A stretch of 64,000 bases of DNA from Paenibacillus sp. OVF10 (GCA_022836915.1 CP094668.1:3348001-3412000), one strand, 5' to 3'. Shown: positions 7,924 through 17,286, numbered from the stretch's first letter. Program-made: numbers and translations. The notes: generated by a model not told the origin, from the sequence alone.

Positions 7924-8469
7924 ATGGAGAAGTGGTCAACCTTGGATGAAAAAATACGCTTTCCGATAGGACACTTTGAGCCAAGTATTAAATTCTCTAG
8001 TGAGGACCGAATCCATATCATTCGTCAAATTCCCGGAATTACGAAGTCCTTAAGAGAGATTACACTACATCTCAATGATGATCAACTTTGTACTCCTTAT
8101 CGTGGTGGCGGTTGGACAATCACACAGATTGTGCACCACCTTGCGGACAATGACATGAACGCTTATATCAGGTTCAAGAGAGCCTTGACTGAAGAGGAAC
8201 CGATGGCAAGCTCATATCGAGAGGATATATGGGCATCTTTACATGATTACAGGAATACGCCCATCGAAGATTCAATTTTGCTGATGGAGATACTACACAA
8301 GCGATTTCTCACGCTGTTGTATAGTTTACATCCCGATCAGTTTAGACGAAAACTCCGAACAGAAGTGTTAGGTACAATTACACTGGATATCGCGATTCAA
8401 AGATTTGTATGGCATGGGCAGCATCATATTGCTCAAATTAAATCTTGTATAACATCGCAAGGGTGGTAG
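7924..8469 (+). CDS. DinB-fold YfiT/BstA-type bacillithiol transferase-like protein
   Basis: Matches the YfiT family of DinB four-helix metal proteins (Bacillus YfiT/BstA is a bacillithiol S-transferase). Characteristic pieces are YPIGHFEP-like FPIGHFEPS near the N-terminus, TPYRGGGWTITQIVHHLAD (metal His), MNAYIRFKRALTEE and the C-terminal WHGQHH (metal His pair). ATG 7924 (MEKWSTLDEK) is preferred because the frame upstream to 7801 runs through a terminator-like hairpin and lacks homology. Predicted role: conjugating bacillithiol to electrophiles or antibiotics. Length of about 181 aa is near normal. Confidence 0.82.
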   Translation: MEKWSTLDEKIRFPIGHFEPSIKFSSEDRIHIIRQIPGITKSLREITLHLNDDQLCTPYRGGGWTITQIVHHLADNDMNAYIRFKRALTEEEPMASSYREDIWASLHDYRNTPIEDSILLMEILHKRFLTLLYSLHPDQFRRKLRTEVLGTITLDIAIQRFVWHGQHHIAQIKSCITSQGW

Positions 8470-8656
8470 GGTCTTATACACATCTCAAGTGTGGAGGTAA
8501 CATATGGGTAATTGTGAGTTGAATTTCTGAGGAGCCTTGGTCTGCTGTTATCAATTACCTAGGATTAGTATGTAAACGGATTCAGAACTAGGTGAGTGAC
8601 TGCATTTGATATATAAAGTCAAATAATAGAAGTGAATCTAGATTAGGGGGATGCGG

Positions 8657-9211
8657 ATGTTGATTGAAGATGAGAACGTATACCCTGACTGTTCAGTTGA
8701 AATAAGAACTGTAGACATTGGCGGCTTAACAAAGCCACAGCTTATTCAGAAACTGGATCAATACTCTATTTCATTGAATAAATATGGAGAACAGTTATTA
8801 AATGATGAGAGATTTATAGTTTCTAGTAGAAAGCAAAGCTTGCAAACGGTTGAGTTGACCGTCAAACAACTTGGATTTTCGGATGGTGCTACGACTTTTC
8901 AGCTCTTTCGAAGAGCAAATGATCTTGGGTTGGAATGTTGTCCGGTTGAGTTAGGACCTTATCTAAGAATGCAATATTTGGATCAGCCTGAGATATGTTC
9001 TACCAATATTTCAGAGGGTAACAAAGCTCCGTCCGGCTCCATTACTATAGCATCTGAAGCCCTTACGGAGGATAATGATTTTCCAAAAGGTTTTTATCTC
9101 AGACGAATAAACGACAAGTTATGGTTACGAGGATATCTTGCGGACCATTTGCATATTTGGAGCCCTCATGATCGCTTTATCTTTTGCAGGGCTCAGCTTC
9201 TATTATATTAG
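8657..9211 (+). CDS. Conserved hypothetical protein, about 184 aa
   Basis: Contains the recurring motif set TVKQLGFSDGATTFQLF...ANDLGLECCPVELGPYLRMQYLDQPE and a late GFYLRRINDKLWLRGY. I recognise this as an uncharacterised bacterial family sometimes labelled helicase without basis; there are no helicase motifs. The protein looks soluble. Start 8657 is chosen over ATG 8651 because AGGGGG directly abuts 8651. It has its own transcription setting, 190 bp after the YfiT-like gene. Function unknown. Confidence 0.7.
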   Translation: MLIEDENVYPDCSVEIRTVDIGGLTKPQLIQKLDQYSISLNKYGEQLLNDERFIVSSRKQSLQTVELTVKQLGFSDGATTFQLFRRANDLGLECCPVELGPYLRMQYLDQPEICSTNISEGNKAPSGSITIASEALTEDNDFPKGFYLRRINDKLWLRGYLADHLHIWSPHDRFIFCRAQLLLY

Positions 9212-9250
9212 GATCAGGAAGATGTTGTGAAAGGAAAGGAGTGAAGATCA

Positions 9251-9904
9251 ATGGATATCAAAAACAAAAGCGGAGATGTGCTTGGAAAAATTCAAATTGA
9301 ATCCTTACGCGATAATGCGATTGACCGAATCGTCATTGACTTAAAGCCTGGTGAAGGGAAGGCGATATATACCGCAGATGTTACAGAGAACCAATTCACG
9401 CAACAGACCAATTATGCAGCTATTCCATGGGATGACGGTTTGGAACAATTGCAACGACTTTATTCTCCATGGCAGCCGAAATTTCCGATTGATTCTGATA
9501 TAGATGCCATTCATGTATTTTATGGATTTGATAATTTAACTCCGCAAGAAATTGATGAAATGATTGAAGAAAGTAACAGGTCAGGCAGAAATGTAGTGAT
9601 CCGAGACCTGAAGCCTAATAAGAAGGTTGTGGGCATCAGCATCACATATAAAGAATACGGTGGTTATAAACTTAACATTTTCGGGACAACAAAGAGTCGG
9701 ATCGCATTGCCTGATCATGATGGTACTACGGTTAAGCAAGCAGCCATACGTGGCGTTCAAGCATTTTATATTTTCGATAATGAAACTTCCCAATTGATAT
9801 GGATCGAAGAGGATGTGCATGGGAAGGCGCTGCAATACGAGATCATTGGCAGAAACATGTCAGAAGATCTTGTGATGAAGATTGCAAAGTCAATGAACGG
9901 ATAA
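9251..9904 (+). CDS. DUF4367-like protein, 217 aa
   Basis: The C-terminal third (KQAAIRGVQAFYIF, LIWIEEDVHGKALQYEI, MSEDLVMKIAKSM) resembles the DUF4367 domain, which usually sits outside the membrane in anti-sigma or lipoprotein contexts. Here no signal peptide or membrane segment precedes it, so the protein may be a cytoplasmic derivative or an N-terminally trimmed form. Strong ribosome binding site (GGAAAGGAGTG). Starts 39 bp after the previous gene; possibly co-transcribed. Function unknown. Confidence 0.6.
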   Translation: MDIKNKSGDVLGKIQIESLRDNAIDRIVIDLKPGEGKAIYTADVTENQFTQQTNYAAIPWDDGLEQLQRLYSPWQPKFPIDSDIDAIHVFYGFDNLTPQEIDEMIEESNRSGRNVVIRDLKPNKKVVGISITYKEYGGYKLNIFGTTKSRIALPDHDGTTVKQAAIRGVQAFYIFDNETSQLIWIEEDVHGKALQYEIIGRNMSEDLVMKIAKSMNG

Positions 9905-9934
9905 ATTTTATATTAATCGGACTGAGGTGCAACG

Positions 9935-10416
9935 ATGAGTTACAAAGCTATTCTCATAGACCAATTAAATGCCTGTTATCATGACAAGAGCTGGTTTATA
10001 CCGCTTCATGATATTTTGACAGACCTCAATGCATCGGAGGCCGCTTATGTAAAGAATGAGGGGAGCACTCCATCTGGGCGATCGTCAATCATCTTATTTT
10101 CTGGAATGAGAAGTGGCTTGAGAGATATGTTGCCGAACAGGTCGACGGGCAGCATTCAGTGAATAATGAGGATACATTTGACATAGATCTGTCTAACTTG
10201 AATGATGTGGAGTGGGGCAAGACATTACATAGACTGAAAACCGTCTTTGGTGATTGGAACAGGGCACTTGAAGATAGTGAAGAACATAAATTGACCCGTG
10301 AAATTCCTTCCTATTTCAACGCGCCATGGTGGGGAGTTGTATCAAATCTATGTATTCATAATGCCTATCATATTGGCCAGATCATGCTGCTCAAAAAATC
10401 AATGAAACACACGTAG
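9935..10416 (+). CDS. DinB-family protein (one apparent frameshift)
   Basis: A four-helix DinB-like metal-binding protein of about 160 aa. The first part reads MSYKAILIDQLNACYHDKSW; after a shift near 10060 (GGGG run) the frame continues HSIWAIVNHLIFWNEKWLERY and ends with IHNAYHIGQIMLLKK. The three metal ligands expected for DinB (one His in HSIWAIVNH, the H..YH pair) are present only when both frames are joined, so a missing G is likely. Substrate unknown. Second of four DinB-fold genes in the 8-15 kb stretch. Confidence 0.75.
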
Positions 10417-10469
10417 TACACGCTGTATTACATTTATAAAATTATACTTAGCAAAGGAAGATGAACATC

Positions 10470-10988
10470 ATGGAAAAAGGCAAAATTATATTTTTGAACG
10501 GTGTAACCAGCTCTGGTAAAACTTCGATTGTAGAGGCGATGCAATCATACGATGATCCGTTTTTCTATGTGGTAGCTAATGATCTTTTTGAAAATACAAT
10601 CGGAGATAAACATCTTCAGACGGATTACTGGAAGTATCTGAGTGAAGCGATTGTAATGATGTATCATACGGCAAAAGTATTTTCAGACCATGGAAACCAT
10701 GTTCTGATCGATGGCATACTTGTTGAAAGACCGGAGCTCGCGCCGCATTATGAACAAGTCAAACAGATTTTTGAAGGGTATCCACTGGATATTGTGGAAC
10801 TGCATTGTCCTCTCGATATCTGTCGTCAGCGGAACATCGAACGTGGGGATCGAAGAGAAGAGCAGTCGGATGAGCAGCATCAAATCATGGCTTCCGACAT
10901 TCAGTATAGTTACTCGGTGGATACGAGTGTGCATACACCTGAGGAATGTGCCGAGATGATTATCAATACGCTGTTTAAAAGTGAATAA
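10470..10988 (+). CDS. Chloramphenicol phosphotransferase (CPT)-like P-loop kinase
   Basis: Resembles the CPT family that O-phosphorylates chloramphenicol-type substrates. The Walker A loop is NGVTSSGKTSI, followed by a DLFENTIG segment (possible catalytic Asp region) and IDGILVERPELAPHYEQ. The CPLDICRQRNIERGDR segment matches the CPT lid (ECPLEVALAREAARGDR type). Start 10470 has AAAGGAAG at good distance; ATG 10461 is an alternative. A terminator follows. Resistance activity is inference only; many homologues in soil bacteria have unknown substrates. Confidence 0.8.
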   Translation: MEKGKIIFLNGVTSSGKTSIVEAMQSYDDPFFYVVANDLFENTIGDKHLQTDYWKYLSEAIVMMYHTAKVFSDHGNHVLIDGILVERPELAPHYEQVKQIFEGYPLDIVELHCPLDICRQRNIERGDRREEQSDEQHQIMASDIQYSYSVDTSVHTPEECAEMIINTLFKSE

Positions 10989-11016
10989 AGGTTCACTGTA
11001 TGAATTGAAGAGAATG

Positions 11017-11061
11017 TAAAAAGAAGCTGGGGCGTCTATAGCATGATGTTCCAGCTTTTTA
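11017..11061 (+). terminator. Rho-independent terminator after CPT-like gene
   Basis: AAGCTGG (11024-11030) pairs with CCAGCTT (11051-11057), with an A run before and TTTTT after, so it may work in both directions. Confidence 0.7.
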
Positions 11062-11080
11062 GGGCACAACTGCTTCTTCA

Positions 11081-11460
11081 TGACAAGCGATATCATCCAT
11101 AGACAGAGCAGGCAATCGATGAGCAACATGAATTTACCTATTATTTTCCGAGAGATTGTCCTCGAATTGTATTGAGTAGAACAATTGAGACCAGTGATGA
11201 AAACAATGAGTAGTTTTTTATCACACGGATGCAGGCAGCATTGATTTTCAACTTTTTAATAAAACAGCTGGGTATTATATTTCTGATCAGGTGATTATAC
11301 CAAGCTATGTAGAGAAATTAGTTCACTTGGTAGAAAGGCTTTTGCCAGAGGAGTTCAACTGCGATTTACAACGAATTTATATCCTTTAAGGGAGGCTGTA
11401 TTAAACAAAGATTTCAAGATATTTGGGATACACCGGTTCAATCATGCCAGGAAGCTGTAG
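11081..11460 (+). pseudogene. DUF6886-like relic
   Basis: No single open frame, but pieces of a DUF6886-type protein run in order through three frames: EQAIDEQHEFTYYFPRDCPR, NKTAGYYISDQVIIPSYVEK and LRFTTNLYPLREAV...HRFNHARKL. A start region with the usual N-terminus is missing and an in-frame stop lies near 11095. With several breaks and no start, this looks truly decayed, unlike the single-base breaks elsewhere. Confidence 0.55.
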
Positions 11461-11485
11461 GGTTCGAAAATAGTAGGTTAGGGGG

Positions 11486-11944
11486 ATGACATTGCTTTCT
11501 GCATATTGGAGGTACTTTTTATATGTAACTGAACATAAATTGAATGTTTTAATCGAGTGCTGGCATGAAGGTTTATATGTACAGGGGCTACTTCATGATT
11601 TATCCAAGTTTTGTCCTCAAGAATTTATCCCTTATGCAATCAAGTTTTATGCGGGCCGTAAAGACGAAGATACAGAACTAAGATGGAAGAACGCATGGTT
11701 ACATCACCAGAATCATAATAAACATCATTGGGAGTATTGGATTGTAAACAGAACTACAAAAGAAGCTTTGCCTATGCCAAAAAAATATTTTATAGAAATG
11801 GTATGTGACTGGAGATCTTTTTCAAGAAAATGGGGCCGCAGAGTCAAAGCTTCCAATTTGGCAGAACGTATGATGAACTCGGAAGATGTTATTCTGCATC
11901 CAATGACGAGAGAAGCGCTTATGCAGTACTTATTAGAGAGGTGA
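11486..11944 (+). CDS. DUF5662 family protein, 152 aa
   Basis: Matches the DUF5662 pattern with a possible metal-binding set of histidines: LLHDLSKFCPQEFIPYA (about residues 36-52), HHQNHNKHHWEYW (about 73-85), then a DWRSFSRKWG segment. The spacing recalls HD-type phosphohydrolases, but no function is established. Preceded by TAGGGGG. It is followed after 3 bp by a 44-aa ORF that overlaps the AAC(3) start, suggesting a three-gene unit. Confidence 0.78.
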   Translation: MTLLSAYWRYFLYVTEHKLNVLIECWHEGLYVQGLLHDLSKFCPQEFIPYAIKFYAGRKDEDTELRWKNAWLHHQNHNKHHWEYWIVNRTTKEALPMPKKYFIEMVCDWRSFSRKWGRRVKASNLAERMMNSEDVILHPMTREALMQYLLER

Positions 11945-11947
11945 ATA

Positions 11948-12082
11948 ATGATGATCCAAAATGATATGCGGTTTTTGGAATTAGCCATAGCAGAGCAGGC
12001 TGCCGTAAAACGAAAAATGCTGAAAGAATGGAATGTTAGACGGGGAATTATCAATACAGAGTGGGATGAAAAGTTCATATGA
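11948..12082 (+). CDS. Small ORF, 44 aa, translationally linked to AAC(3)
   Basis: Reads MMIQNDMRFLELAIAEQAAV ending TEWDEKFI. Not recognised. It begins 3 bp after the DUF5662 stop (the sequence there is weakly purine-rich), and its TGA overlaps the next gene's ATG (ATGA), a layout that usually means coupled translation. It is charged and helical, without membrane segment. It could be a leader peptide, a small protein or the tail of an older gene. Confidence 0.45.
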   Translation: MMIQNDMRFLELAIAEQAAVKRKMLKEWNVRRGIINTEWDEKFI

Positions 12083-12872
12083 TATCAGGTGGAATTACAA
12101 AAAGTACGCTCATTAATGATTTAATAGGCATAGGTGTTAAGAAGGGCATGACGATAATCGTTCATTCCTCCTTCAAAGCAATAGGTAAGGTTATAGGGGG
12201 CCCGGTAAGTGTTATTTTAGCTCTGGAAGAAGCCGTTGGAACCATTATCATGCCCACTCAAACAGAACATCTTTGTGAACCTTCAGAGCATGACGCGAAC
12301 CTGTCGTCAGAGGACATTGAGTTCATTAAAGACAATATGCCTATTTATTATCCTGATTTAACCCCAACCTCGTATATGGGCATCATTCCTGAGTTGTTTC
12401 GAAGGCAAGATGGTGTGTTTCGAAGCTCACACCCGCACATGTCTTTTGCAGCCTGGGGGAAAGAGGCAAAACGGATAACGGAAGATCACAACTTGCATTA
12501 TGCATTAAATGAGAAATCTCCGTTAGGAAAAATCTATGATTTGAGTGGATACATTCTGTTACTTGGTGCGCCTACAAATAGTAACACCTCTTTGCACCTG
12601 GCAGAGTATAAACAGCAGAATACATTTGTTAAGCCAAAAGTCTGGGGAGTAAAAATGCTGGTGGATGGAATCGAAAAATGGACTACATACGATGATATTA
12701 ACAATGAATCAGATGATTTTGAATTGATTTTTAATGAGTTTAAGATCCAGACTAACGTTGTTACCGAAGGAATGGTAGGGAAGCTGTGAGTTATCTGATA
12801 CCCCAAAGAGATATGGTAGATTATGCTTTGGGATGGATGAATCGGAACAGAAGAGAGCATATAGAGCAGTGA
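12079..12872 (+). CDS. AAC(3)-family aminoglycoside N-acetyltransferase (one apparent frameshift)
   Basis: Antibiotic N-acetyltransferase of the AAC(3)/FrmB fold, which acetylates the 3-amino group of aminoglycosides. Family signatures: IVHSSFKAIGKVIGG (about residues 29-43), MPTQTEHLCEP, TPTSYMGIIPELFRR, SSHPHMSFAAWG, LLLGAPTNSNTSLHLAEY. The frame ends early at 12789 after MVGKL; one base over, the C-terminus continues SYLIPQRDMVDYALGWMNRNR to 12872, as expected for this family. No Shine-Dalgarno of its own; it overlaps the 44-aa ORF. Actual resistance is unproven. Confidence 0.82.
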
Positions 12873-12906
12873 ATCATCTCAAAAAGAAAGAAGGGGAAAT
12901 GTAATC

Positions 12907-13386
12907 ATGACCAAAGAGATTGAACATTTGCTTCAAACTTTTGAAGAATGGGCGTTGTTTGTCAAAACGATGAATCATCTTGAAGAGAAGACCTGGAATT
13001 CCAGCATGGAAGAAGGGAAATGGACGATAAAATCCATCGTCAGCCATGTGATGTTATGGGACCGATATTTTTACAAGCAAGCGATTGAGAAGATTGCTCT
13101 GAAGCAGCCAGTTACGTTAAAACATATGAATTTTGAAGAGTTTAATCGCAAAGCTATTGAATTTGGTAACCGCACAGAGACGTCCGAAATCGTAAATAAG
13201 GCTATCACGTACCGCCATAAAATTATGAATGACATTCGAGGGTTAGCGGAGGAACAGCTTCATCAGACGTATTTAGACGCAGAGGGGAACGTATTTTATA
13301 TTCCCCAGTACCTTAAAGATTTTATATGGCATGACCAGCATCATATGGAACCGTTGAAGAAATATCTTGCCAATCTTGAAGCGTAA
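12907..13386 (+). CDS. DinB-family protein, 159 aa
   Basis: Complete DinB-like four-helix protein. WTIKSIVSHVMLWDRYF (first metal His, about residues 39-55) and DFIWHDQHHMEPLKKYL (HxxHH-type pair near the C-terminus) are the ligands expected for this superfamily of metal-dependent thiol transferases. ATG 12907 is preceded by GAAGGGGAAATGTA. Thiol cosubstrate and electrophile are unknown; bacillithiol is the natural guess in Bacillota. Confidence 0.78.
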   Translation: MTKEIEHLLQTFEEWALFVKTMNHLEEKTWNSSMEEGKWTIKSIVSHVMLWDRYFYKQAIEKIALKQPVTLKHMNFEEFNRKAIEFGNRTETSEIVNKAITYRHKIMNDIRGLAEEQLHQTYLDAEGNVFYIPQYLKDFIWHDQHHMEPLKKYLANLEA

Positions 13387-13473
13387 AGGATTTAGCATGT
13401 AGGAGGCGGCACGGAATGCAGCATGTGGCTTGCTTTGAATATAATACGTATCCCAAACCAGGGAGGGATTGTA

Positions 13474-13570
13474 GTGAGTACACATACGATTGAATTAACT
13501 CAGGAAAATCTGATTGGTTCATTTACCAAAGGGTGTGCATGCTGTCCTTCCACATGATGCCTTTAAGTAA
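13474..13570 (+). pseudogene. N-terminal fragment resembling acetamidase/formamidase
   Basis: A GTG start behind GGGAGGG gives STHTIELTQENLIGSFTKG, which resembles the N-terminus of acetamidase/formamidase enzymes (HTIxLTPENLxGxFSK). The frame then ends after about 30 codons; no catalytic part is present. A 5' relic of a deleted gene is the simplest reading. Confidence 0.35.
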
Positions 13571-13618
13571 CTTGAGGCCTGTTATACGTTGTATTAGATG
13601 AACTTGGGGGTCGATTAA

Positions 13619-14200
13619 ATGAAAGGCAGACCACAGATCGTTTTAGATATCTCAGGTGTTTTGTTAAGTAATATGTCGTTGACGTGCTGGAAAGATATGA
13701 TTCAGGAAACCAACCTATCGGCAGAATCTTTGAAAGTACATTTTGCAGGAATCAAACGAAAGCTCTGGACAGGAATGATGAGGGAAGAAGAGTTCTGGCA
13801 ATCGTTGAAGGAGATGTATCCCGAATTATCAATAAGCCGAGCGAAAGACATCTTGTACAATTCAATTGTTCCCTTACCAACCGCTCAATACCTTGAGCGA
13901 TGGAGTGAGTCCGCCGATATCCATCTGCTCAGCAATCATTGTAAGGAATGGCTTGAGCCGAATCTGGGCCGTTTAAGCTCATTTACCAAAAGTGTAACCA
14001 TCTCTAATCAAGTGGGTTTATGCAAACCTGAGATTGAAATATACCAACGGGTCGAAACCTTCCTGGTAGCTGGAGAAGAGGTTCTATTTATAGATGATCA
14101 AGAGAAAAATTTACACTCTGCTAAGCTACTTGGCTGGACGACTTTACTGGCTGACGAAGAAGGAGATTGGGTTAATGAAGTTGAGTCATTGCTAATTTAG
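13619..14200 (+). CDS. HAD superfamily hydrolase (YihX-like), 193 aa
   Basis: Haloacid-dehalogenase-fold phosphatase. Motif I is VLDISGVLL: the nucleophile Asp is present but the second Asp is Ser (YihX-type proteins often have DxGGV). Motif II LLSNHCKEW, motif III around QVGLCKPEIEIY (Lys), motif IV LFIDDQEKNLHSA. A cap domain lies between motifs I and II (residues 20-90). Start ATG 13619 follows TGGGGGTC. Substrate unknown. The following 14,201-14,412 contains only short coding-like traces. Confidence 0.78.
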   Translation: MKGRPQIVLDISGVLLSNMSLTCWKDMIQETNLSAESLKVHFAGIKRKLWTGMMREEEFWQSLKEMYPELSISRAKDILYNSIVPLPTAQYLERWSESADIHLLSNHCKEWLEPNLGRLSSFTKSVTISNQVGLCKPEIEIYQRVETFLVAGEEVLFIDDQEKNLHSAKLLGWTTLLADEEGDWVNEVESLLI

Positions 14201-14412
14201 AATGAAAAGGATGAACGTGTTATTTATGCATTGGAATTAACAAGCCTAACCTTCGAATGAAATCTAAACTCCCTTCTGGAATGCGAACGGGAACAATTTT
14301 CCTTTAGCTCTGGATGAAGGAAGTATGATTGAAGCAAAAGAATATCTTGCTTTACTTCGCAATCTAATAATCAAGGAATCGCAGTGGATAACTGGCACAC
14401 CGCGCATAACCG

Positions 14413-14861
14413 CTAAACTCCAAATTGCTTTAGATGATGATCTAAATGCTTGTATATGCCTTTCCCCATTGCTCGGCTGTTAATTTTCCGAAGAAGGGAT
14501 GGGGGTGGTGGGAGAATTTTTCTGAAGCACCTTGTTGAAAGATATTAATCTGCTGCTTAAGCTTTTCTTTTTCTGCCATAAACTGTCGTTGGTCATCAAT
14601 AATGATTGTCGGGATCGTAGACATATTATGGGGCAAGGGCTTGTCATTATAAAACATTGGTTTTGCGAACCGTCCTATAAGTCTCCCAAGTAATCCTCTA
14701 GGTGGAAAAGCATTCCCTAAGGGGATATCATGAAAGGCTGAACAGTGAGCCAGCATCTGAGAGACCTGCATCGTGCCCCATTTAGGGATGGAATTTTCAC
14801 TAAGTTGATCCATTCGCTCTGTAATTTCAGCGGCATTTATCGTATCAAATATACTTTTCAC
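14413..14861 (-). CDS. DUF1569/DinB-like protein (one apparent frameshift)
   Basis: A DUF1569 protein, a DinB-related four-helix family. It shows WGTMQVSQMLAHCSAFHDIPLG (residues 28-50) and HPFFGKLTAEQWGK near the C-terminus. The frame ends at 14442, but one base further it continues IYKHLDHHLKQFGV to a stop at 14413-14415, supplying the HLDHHL ending that the family conserves. One missing base explains the break. Start ATG 14861 is behind GAGGTGG. Transcribed against its neighbours. Confidence 0.75.
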
Positions 14862-15018
14862 AAGACCACCTCAGTCCTCTAGGATATAAAATTTGAACTT
14901 AAACTATCATCATTCTCTTATTGAAAGGTTTATCCTCTTACTATCAAGAATAATAAGATATGGTAAGTTTAGTCAATGTATTATGGGAAAACCACAATTG
15001 AAATCGGAGGATGCGAAC

Positions 15019-15328
15019 TTGGAAAATAAGGAAACGTTTAGTCTCGTAACCAATGAATATGAACGATATAGACCCGTCTATCCGAGTGAAATGTTTGATG
15101 ATATTTTTACATATCTGAATCTTAATAAAGAGGATTCCATTCTTGAGATTGGCTGCGGAACGGGGCAGGCCACAGGCGGATTGGTGAGCAAGGATTATAC
15201 AAACATCACGTGTATTGAATTAGGCAGCAACTTGGCTGGAGCGAGTCAAAGATTCCATAGATGCTGCAGGTGGAACGATAGAGAAACAACATAAGGTTGC
15301 TCTTTTTCTAGGGAAGAAAAAGGTCTAA
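15019..15328 (+). pseudogene. Class I SAM methyltransferase with large internal deletion
   Basis: The first 75 codons (TTG 15019 behind GGAGG) are a typical UbiE/Methyltransf_11 N-terminus: YERYRPVYPSEMF and VLEIGCGTGQAT-like ILEIGCGTGQATGG, ending CIELGSNLA. Directly afterwards, in another frame, comes a methyltransferase C-terminus (ATWLERVKDSIDAAGGTIEK...ALFLGKKKV, stop at 15326). About 130-160 residues of the middle are missing. The junction lies near 15230. It cannot be a working enzyme. Confidence 0.65.
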
Positions 15329-15372
15329 GAATATATGTTTTTATTATTCTACTGAAGAACAGGAGAGAATAT

Positions 15373-16200
15373 ATGAGTGATCCGCGTTCAACATACAGTA
15401 TCCAAACGGCAGTTTTAAGTTTACAAGAGGAATTAGAGAGGTTAAAGATGCAAGCGGTAATGGGGTGGCCCAAAGAGTTCCGAAATCTAGAATGGTATGG
15501 TTTGAAAAATGGAATGCGTGTATTGGAGGTCGGAAGCGGACCGGGTTACATTACAGAGCAACTATTGAACAGTCTGCCAGACAGCGAGCTTACCTCGCTT
15601 GAGATTGATCATTCACTGCAAGCACAAGCCAAAGAACGGCTGAAAGATATTCCTTCCACGCGATTACAATTTGTAGAATCTTCCATCTACCACATGGATC
15701 TGCCTGATGATTCTTTTGATTTTGTCGTGGCAAGACTGATCTTTCTTCATTTGAACAATCCTGACGAAGCTGCACAAGAGATATATCGTGTACTGAAGCC
15801 TGGCGGCCGTCTTGCCATTATTGATGTGGATGACGGCGTTTTTGGAGCGGTGAATCCTGATGTTCCTGCTTTGCATACGGTATTAATGAAAATTTCGGAT
15901 TATGTGGCACAACACGGCGGTAATCGTTTAATTGGTAGAAGTCTGCCGCGTCTCCTTTCTGAGAACGGATACATCGATGTCGACATTGATTCTGTCCTTC
16001 AACATAGTGATCTGTTAGGCATAGAAGGCTTTAAGCACCAGTTTAATCTTAATCGTTTTGTACATTTTGCTGAAAAAGGTGTGATCAGTTCGGAGGAATT
16101 TGCTCAGCTGCAACAAGCTTCTGAAGCTATAAATTATTCGCCGAAAGCCTATGCCATGATGAATTTCATTACAGCTTGCGGCACGAAGCCATTGACATAG
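15373..16200 (+). CDS. SAM-dependent class I methyltransferase, 275 aa
   Basis: Methyltransf_11/25-type enzyme. Motif I VLEVGSGPGYITEQL (about residues 49-63) binds SAM, the acidic end of strand 2 is LEIDHSL, motif IV region SFDFVVARLIFLHL, and VLKPGGRLAIID is post-motif. An N-terminal 40-residue extension precedes the fold. Good start: GGAGAGAATAT before ATG 15373. It lies 45 bp after the broken methyltransferase, but the two are different proteins. Substrate unknown. Confidence 0.82.
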   Translation: MSDPRSTYSIQTAVLSLQEELERLKMQAVMGWPKEFRNLEWYGLKNGMRVLEVGSGPGYITEQLLNSLPDSELTSLEIDHSLQAQAKERLKDIPSTRLQFVESSIYHMDLPDDSFDFVVARLIFLHLNNPDEAAQEIYRVLKPGGRLAIIDVDDGVFGAVNPDVPALHTVLMKISDYVAQHGGNRLIGRSLPRLLSENGYIDVDIDSVLQHSDLLGIEGFKHQFNLNRFVHFAEKGVISSEEFAQLQQASEAINYSPKAYAMMNFITACGTKPLT

Positions 16201-16234
16201 CTGGGTTGAAACTAATTAGGGACGGAGGATGGGG

Positions 16235-17167
16235 ATGAATCTCGTTCAATCTTTTCAGGAATTAGTAGTTCGAGGGGATCATCAGAGTATGATTGAGTTA
16301 CTGAAAAACTACGAACAATCCAGACCATTATCTGTCCATGAACAGGGCTGGGTCTACTGGAATATTTCCGACGGTTATGCCTTGTTAAGAGAGCCGGAAC
16401 TGCTTTATGCCAATCACCGGGCATTCTTCGAATGGGGGAAAGAAAATCTTGCCCCGGAGCAGTTACACTGGATTGTTTCGGATTCGACACAAGCGTTGTC
16501 ATTATCTCTGGGGAACTACTTTGATCACTGGATGGATTGGTACCAATATGCTTGTGATCATGCTCCAAAGCTGGATACCAACCGAGGTGTTCGATTCGAG
16601 AGCCATCGGGCTATGGGTGGTTCGCTTTGGGTTTTGGAGAGGTACAGTGAAATGGACAGTGTGCTTGAAAATATGAACCAACTCATACAAGAAGATGAGA
16701 CATGGTCCAATATTCTTTTTGCCCGGATTACATATAACAAACAACGTCTGACTAAGCTTTATCATGCCGGGGATTTTGCTGGAGTCGAAGCTCTTGTAAA
16801 CGAAACGATGGACTTGATTGATGAAATCAATGATGGAGCAATGCCTATCTCAAGAAAAGATGAAGTGGTCGGTAGCTGGGAGGATATTAATGTCTCTAGA
16901 AATTCGCAGAGAGATATCAACATTGCGTTGAATAATTTGGCCTGTATTTTAACGGATATTGAAAGGTATGAAGAAAGTGTGAAATTGTTTATGCAGATAC
17001 AGGAACGTGGTCACCACATGAATTCATATGGTTTTTCCAAATGGATATATTCGATATGGAAGACAAGAGGGACTGAGGCAGTTAAAGATGCATTAGCAGT
17101 TAATGCCTCTTATGAAATTGCTGATCTTGTAAAACATACTCCTGAACTATTAGAGATCAAAGGTTAG
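16235..17167 (+). CDS. Hypothetical TPR-like protein, about 310 aa
   Basis: Not assigned to a named family. The sequence is helical throughout, with features of tetratricopeptide-like repeats (for example WVYWNISDGYALLREPELLYANHRAF and LNNLACILTDIERYEESVKLFMQIQ). No membrane segment or signal. ATG 16235 is chosen over 16229 because CGGAGG abuts the earlier codon. A scaffold or regulatory role would be guesswork. Confidence 0.65.
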   Translation: MNLVQSFQELVVRGDHQSMIELLKNYEQSRPLSVHEQGWVYWNISDGYALLREPELLYANHRAFFEWGKENLAPEQLHWIVSDSTQALSLSLGNYFDHWMDWYQYACDHAPKLDTNRGVRFESHRAMGGSLWVLERYSEMDSVLENMNQLIQEDETWSNILFARITYNKQRLTKLYHAGDFAGVEALVNETMDLIDEINDGAMPISRKDEVVGSWEDINVSRNSQRDINIALNNLACILTDIERYEESVKLFMQIQERGHHMNSYGFSKWIYSIWKTRGTEAVKDALAVNASYEIADLVKHTPELLEIKG

Positions 17168-17286
17168 CATAAGGTGATTGGAGTTGCCAGAGGTTTGCAC
17201 AACAACGTGAAAGGAGTGATGTCGTATGAGAAACAATACGAATCTGGGTAGAAGAAATAAAGTTGCCGGAGGTGTTTTTGTCTAGC

